From the NCBI GenBank assembly GCA_023974075.1, contig CM043800.1:35652459-35716458 (forward strand): a stretch of 64,000 bases of DNA, read 5' to 3'. This document shows, piece by piece, positions 1-57,520 of the stretch (position 1 is the first letter of the stretch; the number at the start of each line of letters is the position of its first letter). The notes below the pieces were generated by a model that saw only the letters and a list, made by a program, of their open reading frames with translations, had not been told where the DNA came from and searched no databases. The stretch is from Chaenocephalus aceratus. Its lineage: Eukaryota; Chordata; Actinopteri; Perciformes; Channichthyidae. A program made the position numbers and the translations under genes.

Positions 1-2545
1 CATGCCACTCCTAGACATGAGGCCCATAAATCCACTCTTTCTGAAAGCAAAAGACTTTCAGGCCTCAGGCTTAAATTATGGAATCAACCAGGTGTTAAAT
101 GTACATTGCATGGACCGAGGATGGGAGAATACGTGGATTCATCTAAATGCATACAGTGCAGTCACCTAAAGTATGAAGAAAGAAATTGTTGAGCCTTCTA
201 TTCCCATAGCACTCAGTAGTAATGATTTGATGTGCTTTTTTAACGATAAAATTGTTACTCTTAGAAACAAAATTAATGACCTCTTGCCTTTGACCAGTAT
301 AGTGTTATAAACAGCTCCCGGAAACGTAAGTTCTAATATTACACTAGATAGTAAACTAGAATGCTTTTCAGCCATAAACCTTGAACAGTTAAATTCAATG
401 ATTCTCTCTTCTAAACCATCAACGTGCATGTTCACCAATTCCAACTAAGCTGTTGAAGGAAGTTTTTCCATTAATTAGCACTTCTTTATTAAATATTATG
501 AATATGTCTTTATTATCAGGCTATGTTCCACAATCATTCAAAGTAGCAGTGATAAAACCGCTTCTTAAAAAGCACAACCTCGATCCAGAGGTTTTAGCCA
601 ACTATAGACCTATTTCTAATCTTCCGTTCCTCTCAAAAAGTCTTGAGAAAGCGGTCGCAAAACAGTTGTGTGATTACTTAAAAAACAATGATTTATTTGA
701 AGATTTTCAGTCTGGCTTTAAAACACATCATAGCACAGAGACAGCTCTGGTTAAAGTCACAAATGACATTCTAAGAGCCTCAGACAAGGGACTTGTCTCT
801 ATTCTTGTTTTGCTCGATCTCAGTGCTGCATTTGATACTATCGACCATGATATCCTATTGCAAAGACTAGAGCACTTAGTAGGCATACAGGGAACTGCTT
901 TAGGCTGGTTTAGGTCCTATCTATCTGAACGCTCTCAGTTTGTACGTGTTAACGGTGAATCTTCCACGCAAACCAAAGTCAGCCATGGAGTGCCACAGGG
1001 CTCAGTGCTTGGACCTATTTTGTTCACATTATATATGCTTCCGTTAGGCAGTATTATAAGGAATCATTCTGTAAACTTTCATTGTTATGCGGATGATACT
1101 CAACTATATTTATCAATCAAGCCTGATGAAATTAATCATCTAAATAAAATTCAAGACTGCCTTAAGGACTTAAAAACGTGGATGACCTTAAACTTTTTGA
1201 TGTTAAACACGACCAAAACTGAAGTTATTGTACTTGGCCCAAAGAATCTACGAAACAAATTATCTAAAGACATACTAACTATGGATGGCATTCATTTGGC
1301 CTCCAGTGAGACTGTAAGGAATCTTGGTGTTATATTTGATCAGGATTTATCCTTTAACGCCCACATAAAATCAATTTCAAGGACCGCCTACTTCCATCTA
1401 CGTAACATTGCAAAAATCAGGCATATCTTGCCTCAAAACGATGCAGAGAAACTAGTCCATGCATTTGTTACTTCTAGGCTGGATTATTGTAACTCTTTAT
1501 TATCAGGGAGTACCAAGAAGTCAGTCAAGTCGCTTCAGCTCATTCAAAATTCTGCAGCTTGTGTACTAACCAGAGTTAGGAAAAGGGACCACATTACTCC
1601 TGTTCTGGCTGCCTTACACTGGCTCCCTAGAACACAGGATAGAATTTAAAATTCTTCTTCTCGCCTACAAAGCCCTTAATGGGCAGGCGCCATCTTACCT
1701 TAAATAACTCATTATACCCTACTGTCCTACTAGGGCATTGCGTTCCAAGAATGCAGGGTTGTTGGTTGTTCCTAGAGTCTCTAAAAGTACAATGGGAGCC
1801 AGAGCCTTTTCTTATCAAGCTCCACATTTGTGGAATCAGCTTCCAGTTTGTGTTCGGGCGGCAGACACCCTATCTGTTTTTAAGAGTGCGCTTAAGACCT
1901 TCCTTTTTGATAAAGCTTATAGTTAGGGCTGATTAGATTCAGCCCCTAGTTTTGCTGATATAGGCTTAGTCTGTCGGGGGACATCTTACTTCTTCCTTCT
2001 CTCTGTCTATACCTGTGTACTCTCATGTTCCGATTAACCCAGCTTCCCCAAATTTCTTTCTTTTTGGTGTCTATATACGCCGGAATCCGGAGTCATGGAT
2101 GATCAAGCGGTCCTGTGTCCTGGATCGCGAGCCCTGGATCGCGAGTCGTGGCTGTGGTCCTGGATCATAGGTCCTGGATGGATATCCTCGTGGATTCATC
2201 TTCCTATTATACACACATGCATTTCCAAACATTTGGACTACCTATGTTGCAAATGTATTATCTTTTCAATTTACACACGGCATCTATTGCACGTCTGTCC
2301 GATCCCTCCTCTGTTGCTCTCCCTGAGGTTTCTCCAATTTTTCCCTTTAAACTGTGGGTTTTCTCCGGAAGTTTTTCCTTGTACGATGTGAGGGTCTAAG
2401 GACAGAGGGTGTCGTATTGTCATACTGATATTCTGTACACACTGTGAAGACCACTGAGACAAATGTAACATTTGTGATATTGGGCTATATAATAAACATA
2501 AAATTGATTGATTGATTGATTGATTGATTGATGATTGATTGATTG
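1..2545 (+). mobile_element. L2-clade LINE, 5' end outside window, degraded
   Basis: The reverse-transcriptase frame at 453-1649 shows [37 protein letters not shown] (motif A aspartate), [17 protein letters not shown] and the catalytic [11 protein letters not shown] box. The upstream fragment LSSNDLMCFFNDKI is in other frames. After a frameshift near 1630 the C-terminal pieces [20 protein letters not shown] and APHLWNQLPVCVRAADTLSV (to 1926) follow. The 3' end is the AT-rich tail ATATTGGGCTATATAATAAA followed by (ATTG)n at 2505-2545, typical of fish L2/Maui elements. Frameshifts make it inactive. Confidence 0.85.
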
Positions 2546-2621
2546 AAATTCATTTTGTATTTTTTTCGCACTTTACTAAAGCTGATTGGATTTTAAATAA
2601 ACAATGACTAAGAGGCCTTAA

Positions 2622-3005
2622 AGGTAGGGAGGTAAGAATGGAGAAACCAGCTCGAGTGCGCACAAATTTGAAAGTACGCAGCCGAAAAAAATCTGCCCCT
2701 TCCTTCAGACTTCCTTACAGAGCCCCACCCTCCAACACACACAAACGCGCACATGACCAATGAGGGCACGAGATAAAGTTTATGCACGAGATGGAAGGCT
2801 GACAGGCAGGTCCCCCATCCAGTTATTTAGCCGGGCCGGCTCAGATGATTGGTCGTGCTTTTTACAGTACTACGGCTTCCACAGATGACATTTTTTTATG
2901 TATTTATTGTCAAAGCATTTCATATATTCACTGCTATCGGGATGTTAAGAGCATTCCATGGAATATAACAAAAAGTGTTTCTGAAGTGAATTACCTACCC
3001 CACCT
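2622..3005. mobile_element. MITE with TTAA target duplication
   Basis: The termini are imperfect inverted repeats: AGGTAGGGAGGTAA at the left, TTACCTACCCCACCT at the right. TTAA flanks both sides (2618-2621 and 3006-3009). It is 384 bp with no coding capacity. A TTAA duplication points to a piggyBac- or Kolobok-type transposase source. Confidence 0.7.
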
Positions 3006-3030
3006 TTAAGTGCTCAAATTAGTTTTTTAA

Positions 3031-3510
3031 GAGGACATATTATTCCCATTTTCAGGTTCATATTTGTATTGTGTGCCTCTACTGCTCCACGCTTTAATGT
3101 TCAAAAAGCTCTTTATTTTTCTCATACTGCCTGTGCTGCAGCACCTCTTTTCACCCTCTGTCTGAAACCAGAGCCCAGTCTGCTCTGATTGGTTAGCTGG
3201 CCGGCTCTGTTGTGATTGGTCAACCGTTTAGAGATGTCCCGCCCCTTTAGCCTATCACGTACATGTACATGTGTTGGAGCGCTAGCCTATAGAAGTGCAA
3301 GTGTTACATAGTGATGTCACCATGTTACGGATTAAACAAAGGACTCCAAATCGAGGTGTTACAGGCGGGGGGGGGGGACTTTAAAAAAAGAGCCTTTGCA
3401 GACAACGTACATGCACAACAAGCTGTACAACACCCTTAGAATTGGAGTCCCTTGGTTTTTTATTAGAACTGTGAAATATGAATAGGTAAAAGGGGCTGTA
3501 CTTCTCTTGA
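3031..3510. mobile_element. TTAA-type MITE, second family, right end unclear
   Basis: It starts GAGGACATATTATTCCCATT directly after TTAA. It shares long stretches (GCCTGTGCTGCAGCACCTCT; TGATTGGTTAGCTGGCCGGC) with the copy at 35820-36162 and shorter ones with 4780-4944. The right boundary is an estimate. Confidence 0.5.
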
Positions 3511-4244
<734 letters not shown>

Positions 4245-4249
4245 GTTAC

Positions 4250-26304
<22,055 letters not shown>

Positions 26305-26600
26305 CTTTCTCCCGGCTGCCGCTCCTCTGCTCTCTCTGGAGCCTGTCTCTGAGCGGAGGCGCGCACCAGAACGGGATCGCGCACAGCAGAGAAACCGGGC
26401 GCGTCCACGTTGGTCTTTTCGATGCATGTGGCCCCCCTGGATGTGAGTGTGAGGGGGTTCAGGATACGCGCTCCCGGTTCCGCTCGTGCTTCTCCTGAAT
26501 GCGACACGGCCACACATTAAAAATGCTTTGGCTGATTGCAATCATGTTTTGATCAGAGGTCACGCACCTCTAATGGAGAGGAGCTGAGACGCACGATGCC
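26305..26600 (-). promoter_or_regulatory. Probable TMEM145 promoter / 5' leader region
   Basis: About 300 bases immediately upstream of the TMEM145 ATG are clearly richer in GC and CpG than the surrounding AT-rich sequence (CGGGAGAAAG, GGCGCGCACC and CGCGCACAGC on the plus strand). Promoter function is inferred from position and composition only; no TATA box was assigned. Confidence 0.4.
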
Positions 26601-29600
26601 TGCCCTCCGGGAGGAAATCACATCACAGCAGCTGGATACAGATCACCGGGTCTAATGGGCTGTATTGCTGCTGAATTTACATCATAAATTATCTTTTTTT
26701 TTTAAGTGATTTGATGATCTGTAATTAAGTTAAAGTTGGAGTCTATAATGTCCTATATATAACTCCCGCATTTAAACAGAAATATCAGCTAAATTATTGG
26801 GTTTAAAAAGTAATGCAAATTTCCAACTGTTCACAAGTATTTTATAACAGTTTATTTTTGTTTTTACTGATATTGTTGAGTAATTGAATACATAGCAAAA
26901 GCATATTATATAAACGTATTCTCAACGAATAAATACATATTATTATCATAGAAATCTTACAAGATGTATTTTTTGTTAAATTGGATCTGACACTTTATAC
27001 AATTCACAAAGGTCAACCTTATAAATGACCGTTCCCAAAGGCCTGACTTGATCAAGATTTGGGTAAAAAAGCATTTGCCATTTACAAATTCATACATAAG
27101 ATATGCTTTGGGATAAAAACTAAAAGAGGCCAGCTAGATTAGATTACAATTTCCATATCTTATTCTCAGCGACTTTAAGTTAACCTTTAGTTTGATCAAT
27201 GCAAAGAGACATTTTGATTCACGAACACAACTGCGGGTTCATGGGAGAATATATTTATTCAGATAAAAATCAACAAAGGAAGAAACCAGCCGACTCGTGG
27301 TGGCGTATCAGACACAACATTGAAGAATGCAACCTGCAAATCAATCATCAATCATTCGATCAACACATCTGAAAGTAGAGATATCTCCATGAATCATAAT
27401 GTGCATTCTTTTTCTTTTTTTTATTCACAGGTTTGCACTTGTGGTGTTTTGAATTAAATAAAAGAAAAAAAAGTATAAACCAAGTAAACTTAAAACTGCT
27501 TTGTTTCCAGTCTATGGCTTGTTTTCTGAAAAGAAAAAAGATCATAATTTCCCACACCAGTGTTACATTTTGCGGCGCAGTGTGCATAAGGAGTGCAGAC
27601 AGAGTACGGCACCGACTGCCTTTTCATCAACGGCAAGCAGCACATCCGTTAGGAGACTCCGGCTGCAGTCTTTGGTTCCGTTTTGAAGCGCTAGAGATAT
27701 ATTTAAGATAAGTAACTTAGTGATCAAAGTCATATTTTTCATTTGGAGACATTTGAGAACTGGTTGAGGTCAGTCGCATCAGAGCGTTGATGCATTTATG
27801 AAAGAATGAGGTTTCCAGGACGTGTGGTATACATTTGGTATAAAGAACTATGAAATCTAACCTTGAAGAGATTCAATAGATTGCACAACAATAAATTGCA
27901 TCACAGCATTTCTGACAGAGTGTGAAAGCTGATGAGATGCTGGTGTGTTAACTGCATAGCTTGTTAATGTTGTAAGCAGCGAGCTCACGTTTGTAGCAGC
28001 GTTGCACTTTTTCAAATAAATCAGCCAGGGGCAAGAACATCTCACATCAGAGCTTCAAAAAAAAAAAGTAAAACTGGAGGTACTTTGTTCAACCTGATTA
28101 TCAAACAAATAGCAGACAAAAATCAACATTACACTGACTGTTTTTACACGGACAACTTGTGATTACAAAGTATATGGACCATCAACAAGTAGACGCTATA
28201 AGGCGACAACACTCTGGAAGAATGACTTCTGCTTGAAGCTGCAGGAAGCTAATAAGCATCGGCAGAACCACAGAATGCCAGGAATGGGACAACTTAAAAA
28301 AAGGTAACACTGCAAACGTTCTCATCCAAAACAGCATGGTTGATGGATCACCTGCAGTCAGGGCAGCCGGATGCACGAGTGGTCATTCAGGGTAAGAGGC
28401 ATAAGGAGGTCTATGAACAGCAAGTGGATTTGAAAAAAAGTGCTCTCGTCGCCCACATGATTTATACAACAAAGTGCTAATGGCCGATCAATCCTGCTCG
28501 GCTCCATAGGCGGTGGAGTTTTCAGGACCGATGAAGAAGCCCTGTTGATGTACAGAACATCACCGACACAACACGTAGTCCAATAGTGTCTTGAGGTTGT
28601 TTTAACAAAAGATGATTCATGATTAATACTTTAGTCTTTTGACCATTAGTAAAGTGCCATTCGTGTCTCGATGTGAACACGGGACACAGAGGACGAGCTC
28701 GTGTTTCTCACACACACCAGAGACTAGTGTGATCATGTGTACATGTAGACTCAACCTGAGCCACACACACAGGCACCAAGAAAGACATCAAACAAGACGG
28801 TGACATGTAGCCTAAACACACAGAACTGCAAACTACTGTCAAATTGTAGAAACAGCTGCTAATAAAGCAACCTCAGCAGGAGCCTCAGAGTGAACAAGTG
28901 CATTACTGTCTTCCTCTTCGCCACCCTGGTTCTTTCCATCAATCTGACTACACATGCTGCGGTAAGTACTGGGAGTTGACAGATCTAAGCATGGTCTAAT
29001 CCTGTAGCATGGCTTTTCTGCTGACAATCCTGCTCTTCTTCTACAGATGTGGGGGGGGGGGGGGTCTGCAGTCGGAGCTTCAGCTAAATCCTATTCCTCA
29101 CACAGCATCCTTCTACACAGACCTGGCCCTGCTGCGAGAGAAGGACGCAGCCAGCATTGTTGGCATGTATATTTAGTTGGACCTGATCGAGGGACTGACC
29201 CTCAGAAGGACATTTTCGTGTGCTTCAAAGTGCTGCGGTGGCAAAAAGCTCAGAGGAGTAGCCTCAGCTTAATGAAATCAAAGTTAACCCCAAATGTAAT
29301 TGTGGGGAGGAAAAGCACCCGGTCCAGCAGCCGCTCTCAGTGGCTTTTACACAGCACTGCTGCAATCGCTTTTTCTTCTTCTTTAGTTTTTCCTGAGAGC
29401 CTCCGAATTATAGAAACCAATTTTCAGGCAGGAAATCCCCCGATTCAAGAGAAGTGGTACTTTGACACACTGCATACTGTGCAGAGAAGTAGCGAGCGAA
29501 AAACGCCTGGTGAGTAACGGGGACAATCTGAGAGGAAATCAGTGCAGTGGAGTTTAAAATGTGTGTTGATCGCCGAGGGCTTTTTGATGCTCCTTTCTCT

Positions 29601-30510
29601 CCCACTCTACTTCTGAAGAACTCTTTCCAGTCTCAAAAAGGAAAACAACTCTTGGGTCTCTTAGACATATCAGAGCCATGATTGTTCTTAACACACTTGG
29701 AATGGGTCCCAAATATTTAAGCATGGACTTCAGGAAATAATCAGTGCATCTACACGAATGTGACTGTAGCAAGAGACGGAGCCCTATCAACACTACGCAA
29801 AGCACCAGGCAGCATCTAGAGAGCCCACTGTTCTATAATGACTATACTATCAATATGCATTAGAGGAGGATACACGTATAATTGGAAAGGCCAGGGACGT
29901 CTGAGCAGCTGTGCCGAAGGAGGAGGGGTACATATGGAGCACATTCAAATAGCATAAGTGTACATTAAAATAACAATATAGTTTACAAACCAACAAAAAA
30001 ACCTGTAATGATTCAAGGATTAAAATACAGCAATACAAAAATATAAATAACAAAAGTAACACTACTGCATAGGGGTAGTAATATATGATTATAAATTGCA
30101 ACAGAATCTCAAGAAAGCAATCAACGTATCCAGTTCAGCCTTTCCGCGTTGCGATTGGAAGAGAGTCAACCGAGAAACTATCCAGGAGAGGAGCTGTCTT
30201 GAGTGCCGAACAGGCGTAATGGAGAACACAATGTGGAGTTATTAAGTGTGATTTAGAGTGGCTCCCTAAAGGACAAGTGGCCATTTTGATTGGGACGACT
30301 CCACACAGAAGCATATAGTGTGCCTGGCACTGTTTGATTAGTGCCTTAAATGACTGCCTTGTCTTGGATGAATCGCCCATTCAGGGCCCGTCTTTAGTAT
30401 CAGCGCTGCTTTATGTCCCGGCCGTGCCCGCCGACGGCTCTCTGCTAAGTGTGTGCGCTGCATGTGTGGGTGCGTGCTGGTCTTTGATCTAAGTAGCTGG
30501 TAAATTACCA
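26601..30510. other. Intergenic region between LIPE and TMEM145
   Basis: AT-rich at 26640-27500, then mixed. It holds a G-run at 29048-29062 and a 156-codon open frame at 29047-29517 with no recognisable domain. No further gene, tRNA or named repeat could be supported. The part nearest 30778 should contain the LIPE 3' UTR. Confidence 0.5.
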
Positions 30511-30516
30511 TTTAAT
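30511..30516 (-). terminator. Possible LIPE polyadenylation signal
   Basis: ATTAAA on the minus strand, about 260 bases after the LIPE stop. It is the first canonical-type hexamer I noticed downstream of the stop; no AATAAA was found closer. This is weak evidence without transcript data. Confidence 0.25.
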
Positions 30517-30777
30517 TTGAAAACATGTCTGTCTTTGGAGGGTGTTTTCATTTCGTCTGCCAGCTTTGCTTTGTGCATAATGCGGCACAGACAAGTGGCA
30601 AGAATGGCAAAGCAGAGGAAGTCTTGTTTTAGCGCTCCCCCTCTTTTTTTGTCTTTAAGAAACTGGGTAATCACATCGATTGCTTTTTTAGGACACTCTC
30701 TTTTAGGCATCGCACTGCCTACATTTGTGTGACTTTCATTAACCCCCCCCGTGCCTTCACTCCCCTTGTAACCTCAC

Positions 30778-52840
<22,063 letters not shown>

Positions 52841-52842
52841 CA

Positions 52843-55049
52843 CTAAGAACAGGGACAGAGAGAAAAAGTCAAAGGGTGAAAAAAATAAAATAATTTTTTT
52901 TTTAACATTTGTAAATTGCGATTATTTTGAATGTTATAACAATGACTCGAGGGAATTATCCTTTTTGAAACATTATCAATGAAAAATATTAAAATGATCA
53001 CGCTGTGTTTTTTAAAGATCTGTACCAAACATGGATTTTATAATAAGTCTATATAATATCATTCCTAAAAATATACAAAATTCAGGAATTATATTTTACC
53101 AATTATTGTGTTTACTGTGATTTTGATATTGCACTAATATCCAGTCCCTTTTGCAATTTTGATCAAACTTTGATTAGTTGCGGCGCACTAATGTAACAGA
53201 ATATGCAATGCATCATTTCAAGGATTGTTAATGTGTTTCTTTATGTATTCTGATGGGAAAGTGTTCACTTAGCAGATTACTGACACAGGGGCTTGTATCC
53301 CATAACAATCTCTGATCTCACCATCAAACATTCCACCTTGCTGACCCCTATGCATTTGTTAAATTAAAGACCTTTTTGCCTGTCGTTGTTAAACTCGACT
53401 GTCAGCTGGTCTTGCAAGCATACAAAGCAGCACCCTGATGCTTATTCTGCACCACACCCCCACTCTCCATTATCATGTAGACACTGTAAAAAAGGTAGGA
53501 TATCATTGGCTATATCCTAATGTTCTCTCACTTCTATTAACTAAGCCCCAGTAGCCTGGTGTACAAAAGCTCATTGATTGAAACGTGTGAAGCAAGCCTT
53601 GAAATTAAACGATGTAATGCTGGGCTAAGCAGCCAAAATCCACCAAGATCTGTGCAGACATGCATGAAGCAGGAGGAGAGGCCCTCCGCTGACGTCATGC
53701 TGATGAGAACAAACACTGATTAGTCATACACTGAATAAAAACACAAACACACTTGCATAAGAGTCCCAAAGGGAGGTGTGTACAGCTGGAAACACACAGC
53801 GGAGTGTGTTCATCAAGTGTGCCAATACCCCTGCCCTAATGCAGCATAACAAGGATCTGGTTCTGTGTCCCTGACGGACTGAGATCTGCCGTCAAGTCAC
53901 CGGAGACCTCCGTTTCCACAACACATGAGCCAGAGAACAAGCTGGTATTTACTGTATAGGGTGACGGCACGCTGAGAGACGGGGGAAGAGGAGCTGCTGG
54001 ACACACAGAGATTACAACTCAAAGAGACAGCAGTGCTTTCTTAATAGATGAGAAAGTGGGAATTTTAGGGGAGAAGCGAACAAGGGGAAAGAGAATATTC
54101 GTTTTTTTAAGAATGGGTGTTACCTAATTATCTTATCCAGCAAGGCTGACGCACATGTATCGAGAGATCATAGAAAATAACCATCGGTTCAGTTAAATGA
54201 TTAAATCAAATGAATGTATAACTCTAATAAACATCCCAAATGACAGCAGGTGTCCTTGATAATAGCAAACACCTCTCTTCAAACTTCTGCTGTTAAAAAG
54301 CTTTAACTTAGGCGAGTTCAATAAAGCATTACAAATATGAAATTAAAAACAGCACAATGATTTTTACAGATCAACAAAGCAGCATCTTGGGATGTGGACT
54401 GGAAATAGTACAAAGATTCTACAAAAGTGAAATATTGTTTCGAGGGTCAAAGAAATAATGAGCCCTTATCGCGCAATTATTCTGCTATTCCATGCCATTC
54501 AGAAAGAGTAATGGGAGAGGCCATTTCAGTTTGTTCGGAGGAATCGCAACTCCCTGACATCTGGAGAGAAACATTCATCATCCAGACGACTTCCTGCACA
54601 CACGAGCATTGCATGATAAATCACAGAGACTGACTTTTCTGTGCTTCTCACTCCACGCTAGACGCCCTTTTTTGGCAAGTTTCTCGTTGGTTACATATCA
54701 AATGTAAGCAAGGGATAAGTGAATCATAAGTGAATCATATCACAAAGATTTATTCAAAACAAATTTGAAGTTGGAAAACTTGAACACTGTTCGCTTTTGC
54801 ATTTAGTACTCAGCTACTGGACTGTTTTGTATTTATACATTTACAAAACCTGAGTGAGGAGTGCTGCCTGTTTCTTCCCCTCTGCAGGAAAACATGCCTC
54901 ATCATCCGGACACACCCGACTTTAACCCCACGAGTTACAGAGCTGGGCCTCACATTCCAGAAGTGAATGAAGACACAGAAACATGCAGTTCTTTCGCATA
55001 TTCAAATATCTGTATAAGTACCCCGTTTCCCCCCCGTGTGTATTTGTGT
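52843..55049. other. Upstream of LIPE coding exon 1, probably a 5' UTR intron
   Basis: AT-rich sequence. No transposon or exon could be supported. Confidence 0.45.
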
Positions 55050-55425
55050 GTTTAAGTTCCCATCAGCAAAAACACGTGGGTTTGCTATCCTGTCTCCAAA
55101 ATGGTGGAATGAGCTCCCCATTGAAATCAGGACAGCAGAAAGCTTACACACCTTCCGGCGCAGACTGAAAACTCATCTCTTTCGACTCCACCTCGAGCGA
55201 TAGAATTACTAACAAAGAACTGCTAACAAAGCACTTATATACTAATAAAGGACTGGCTTATCTACAGCCAGTTGAGTGGCACTTGAAATACTTGGCTCTA
55301 TGAAACCTGATGTACTTATATGATTCTGTTTTCTTCAAGGTTGTGTCTTCCTGGTCGAATGTACTTATTGTAAGTCGCTTTGGATAAAAGCGTCAGCTAA
55401 ATGCAATGTAATGTAATGTAGCCAT
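55050..55425 (+). mobile_element. L2-type LINE 3' fragment, second copy
   Basis: AAGTTCCCATCAGCAAAAAC through GAGCTCCCCATTGA and CTCATCTCTTTCGACTCCAC is nearly identical to 37580-37720. It ends with AAGTCGCTTTGGATAAAAGC and (ATGTA)n. Confidence 0.85.
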
Positions 55426-55611
55426 CTAGAGCATGCTTAACGTACCATTGAATGTAGGAGACATGTATTGGCCCTGGGGTATTGAAACAAACTGAAACAA
55501 ATCAGCAGAACCAAATGAGAGGACTGCACAGAGCAGCACTTTAGCGAGGATACATTTTTCATTACAACATCAAGTTCTATGTATTCAGGCAACGCTTAAT
55601 AAAGCAGCTCA

Positions 55612-56997
55612 GTGTTTCCCACAGATCTGAAATATACTTGGGGGGGGGGGTGGCGGTAGCGGGGGGGGGGGGGGGGTTGAGGTGACGTGCAACAACATTA
55701 ACATGAACCTTTCTGTTGGTCGCTTGTTAGCAGACCCTTCACGCGATGGCAGAGCGAACAGGTACAGGCAGGGCCCATAATGATAGCCCTATAGTTTAAA
55801 TCTACTGCCCACACATGAACATATGGAAATGGGTTACTATTTAAAAAAATAAATGTATTTATAAATGTACTTAGGAACCTATCCATGTGATTTTTAGTGG
55901 GGGTCTACCTCAAATCCTCTAGGGGGGTCCGGGGGCATGCCCCCCCCCGTAAGATTTTATTTTTTATTTTGGAGTTAAATGCATCAATCTGGTGCATTTT
56001 GAGGGGAAAATAAAGAGACTAGATATATGGAAACACCTATATTAAACAGAACTGTATACATTTAAATAATCATAAAATCATGGCCATAACCAATAACATA
56101 CCATTTCCAATATGAAAAAAACACTGAAACTGGTTTATTCATTTATTTTTGGTTCATTTATAGTTGTGAGTGTGTCTGTGCTCCTGAATCAGCCTCTCCT
56201 GTCTCCCTCCTCTCCCCCCTGCTCCTCTTTGAGGCAGCAGCAAAGACTAGTTTTCTCTCAACAAGTTTTAAAAGTGGATCTTACCTTTTTTCACCTAGTT
56301 AACTTTTTATTTATTTATTCATGCATATTTTACTAATCACATTACATTTCATTTAGTTGATGCTTTTATCCAAAGCGACTTATAATGACCGATTACAGGG
56401 ACATTCTCCCTGGAGTAACTAAGGGCTAAGTGCCTTACTCAAGGGCACACTAGTGTGGTGTTCCTGGCGGGATTTGAACCCACAGCCTTCCGATTTTCAG
56501 CCTCACTATCCATTAGACCAATCACTACCCTCTCAAATGGAAATATGTGTTTACATAAATGGTGACCACACCGTTTGAGACCCACTGAGAACTTAGACTA
56601 AGTTAACTATCTAAACACTCAAGAGTCTTTTACCTCACCTGAGCTGAGGGTATCCCGAGCTTGAATGACACACAGAGACCAATCAAGGGCTTTGATTTAT
56701 GATCTGTATGACAGTGGCCATGTCGGCAGGCCACATCATGTGGACAGCCAGTCACCCTGTATGAGGCAGGCCACTTAACAGGCCAGAAGGAGGCGAGATC
56801 AGAGCAAGGGAGCGAGGGATCATTGTCCACAAGTTAATCGATCGCAGATGGGGTCGTGGTCACGGAAAAAAAAATTAAATAAAAAGCAAAAATTATTAAA
56901 AAAAACAAAAACCTAAATTGGTCGCGAAATATACTTGAGCGCCCGTTAATATACCTGGGCGGCCCGCCAAGTATAGTCTATGTGTGGGAAACCCTGT
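55612..56997. mobile_element. hAT-type non-autonomous element with CAGTGTTTCCCACA ends
   Basis: CAGTGTTTCCCACA at the left and TGTGGGAAACCCTG at the right are inverted repeats. Octamers AGCAGCTC and GTCAGCTC (matching 6 of 8) may be the target duplication. The interior has long G-runs (55639-55676), a block shared with 15190-15310, and a nested SINE at 56339-56530. Confidence 0.65.
56339..56530 (-). mobile_element. tRNA-derived SINE with L2-type tail, second copy
   Basis: On the minus strand TGGTCTAATGGATAGTGAGG and GTGGGTTCAAATCCCGCC are A- and B-box-like. The 3' end ATAAGTCGCTTTGGATAAAA then GCATCAACTAAATG is L2-like. Confidence 0.7.
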
Positions 56998-57284
56998 CAG
57001 CTCAAGGCCTAATTTCACGTACAGTGAGCTCATCCCATGACTCAGAATTGACGTTGTGCTAGTTATACAGTTAAGATGTTTAATAATGGTGTTGTATGAA
57101 GTAATTATCCATAGTGAGCGCATTACTGCTACAAAGCCATCCCTTCATTTTAAAAGCTAGAAATATAGCGCCTCAAAATAACTCTAAACATCACAAGACA
57201 AGGTTTGATTTGTGATGTGTAGTTACATTGTCTTTCTTTGAATCATTGGGGGCTCAGATCATTTTTATGTTGTGTTTATCCAAA

Positions 57285-57520
57285 GGACATTTACTGGAAT
57301 CCAGAGCTATTTAGCAAATGTCCTTATCCCAGTAAAAAAAGGTCAAAGCTTTCTTGTAGTATTATATATAACCGTCCACATATGTCTCCACGTTATAGAG
57401 TGTTCCAAACCAAACCGAGATGTACAGCAATTTGGGGTAAGGTATCTTGCCATAGTATATTTCAACAAGTTGACTGCAGGGGGTGCGATTGAACCCCTGA
57501 CCCTCTGATTGGTAGATAAT
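57285..57520 (-). mobile_element. Decayed SINE relic of the same type
   Basis: GCAATTTGGGGTAAGGTATC and GGTGCGATTGAACCCCTGAC resemble the 40779 copy. The tail end is strongly diverged. Confidence 0.4.

Noticed and set aside
1..2545. Functional retrotransposon gene
   Set aside because: The reverse-transcriptase frame is open for 398 codons, but frameshifts on both sides and loss of the 5' part show it is dead.
29047..29517. 156-codon plus-strand open frame between LIPE and TMEM145
   Set aside because: No recognisable domain, starts in a G-run, no splice or promoter context; likely chance.
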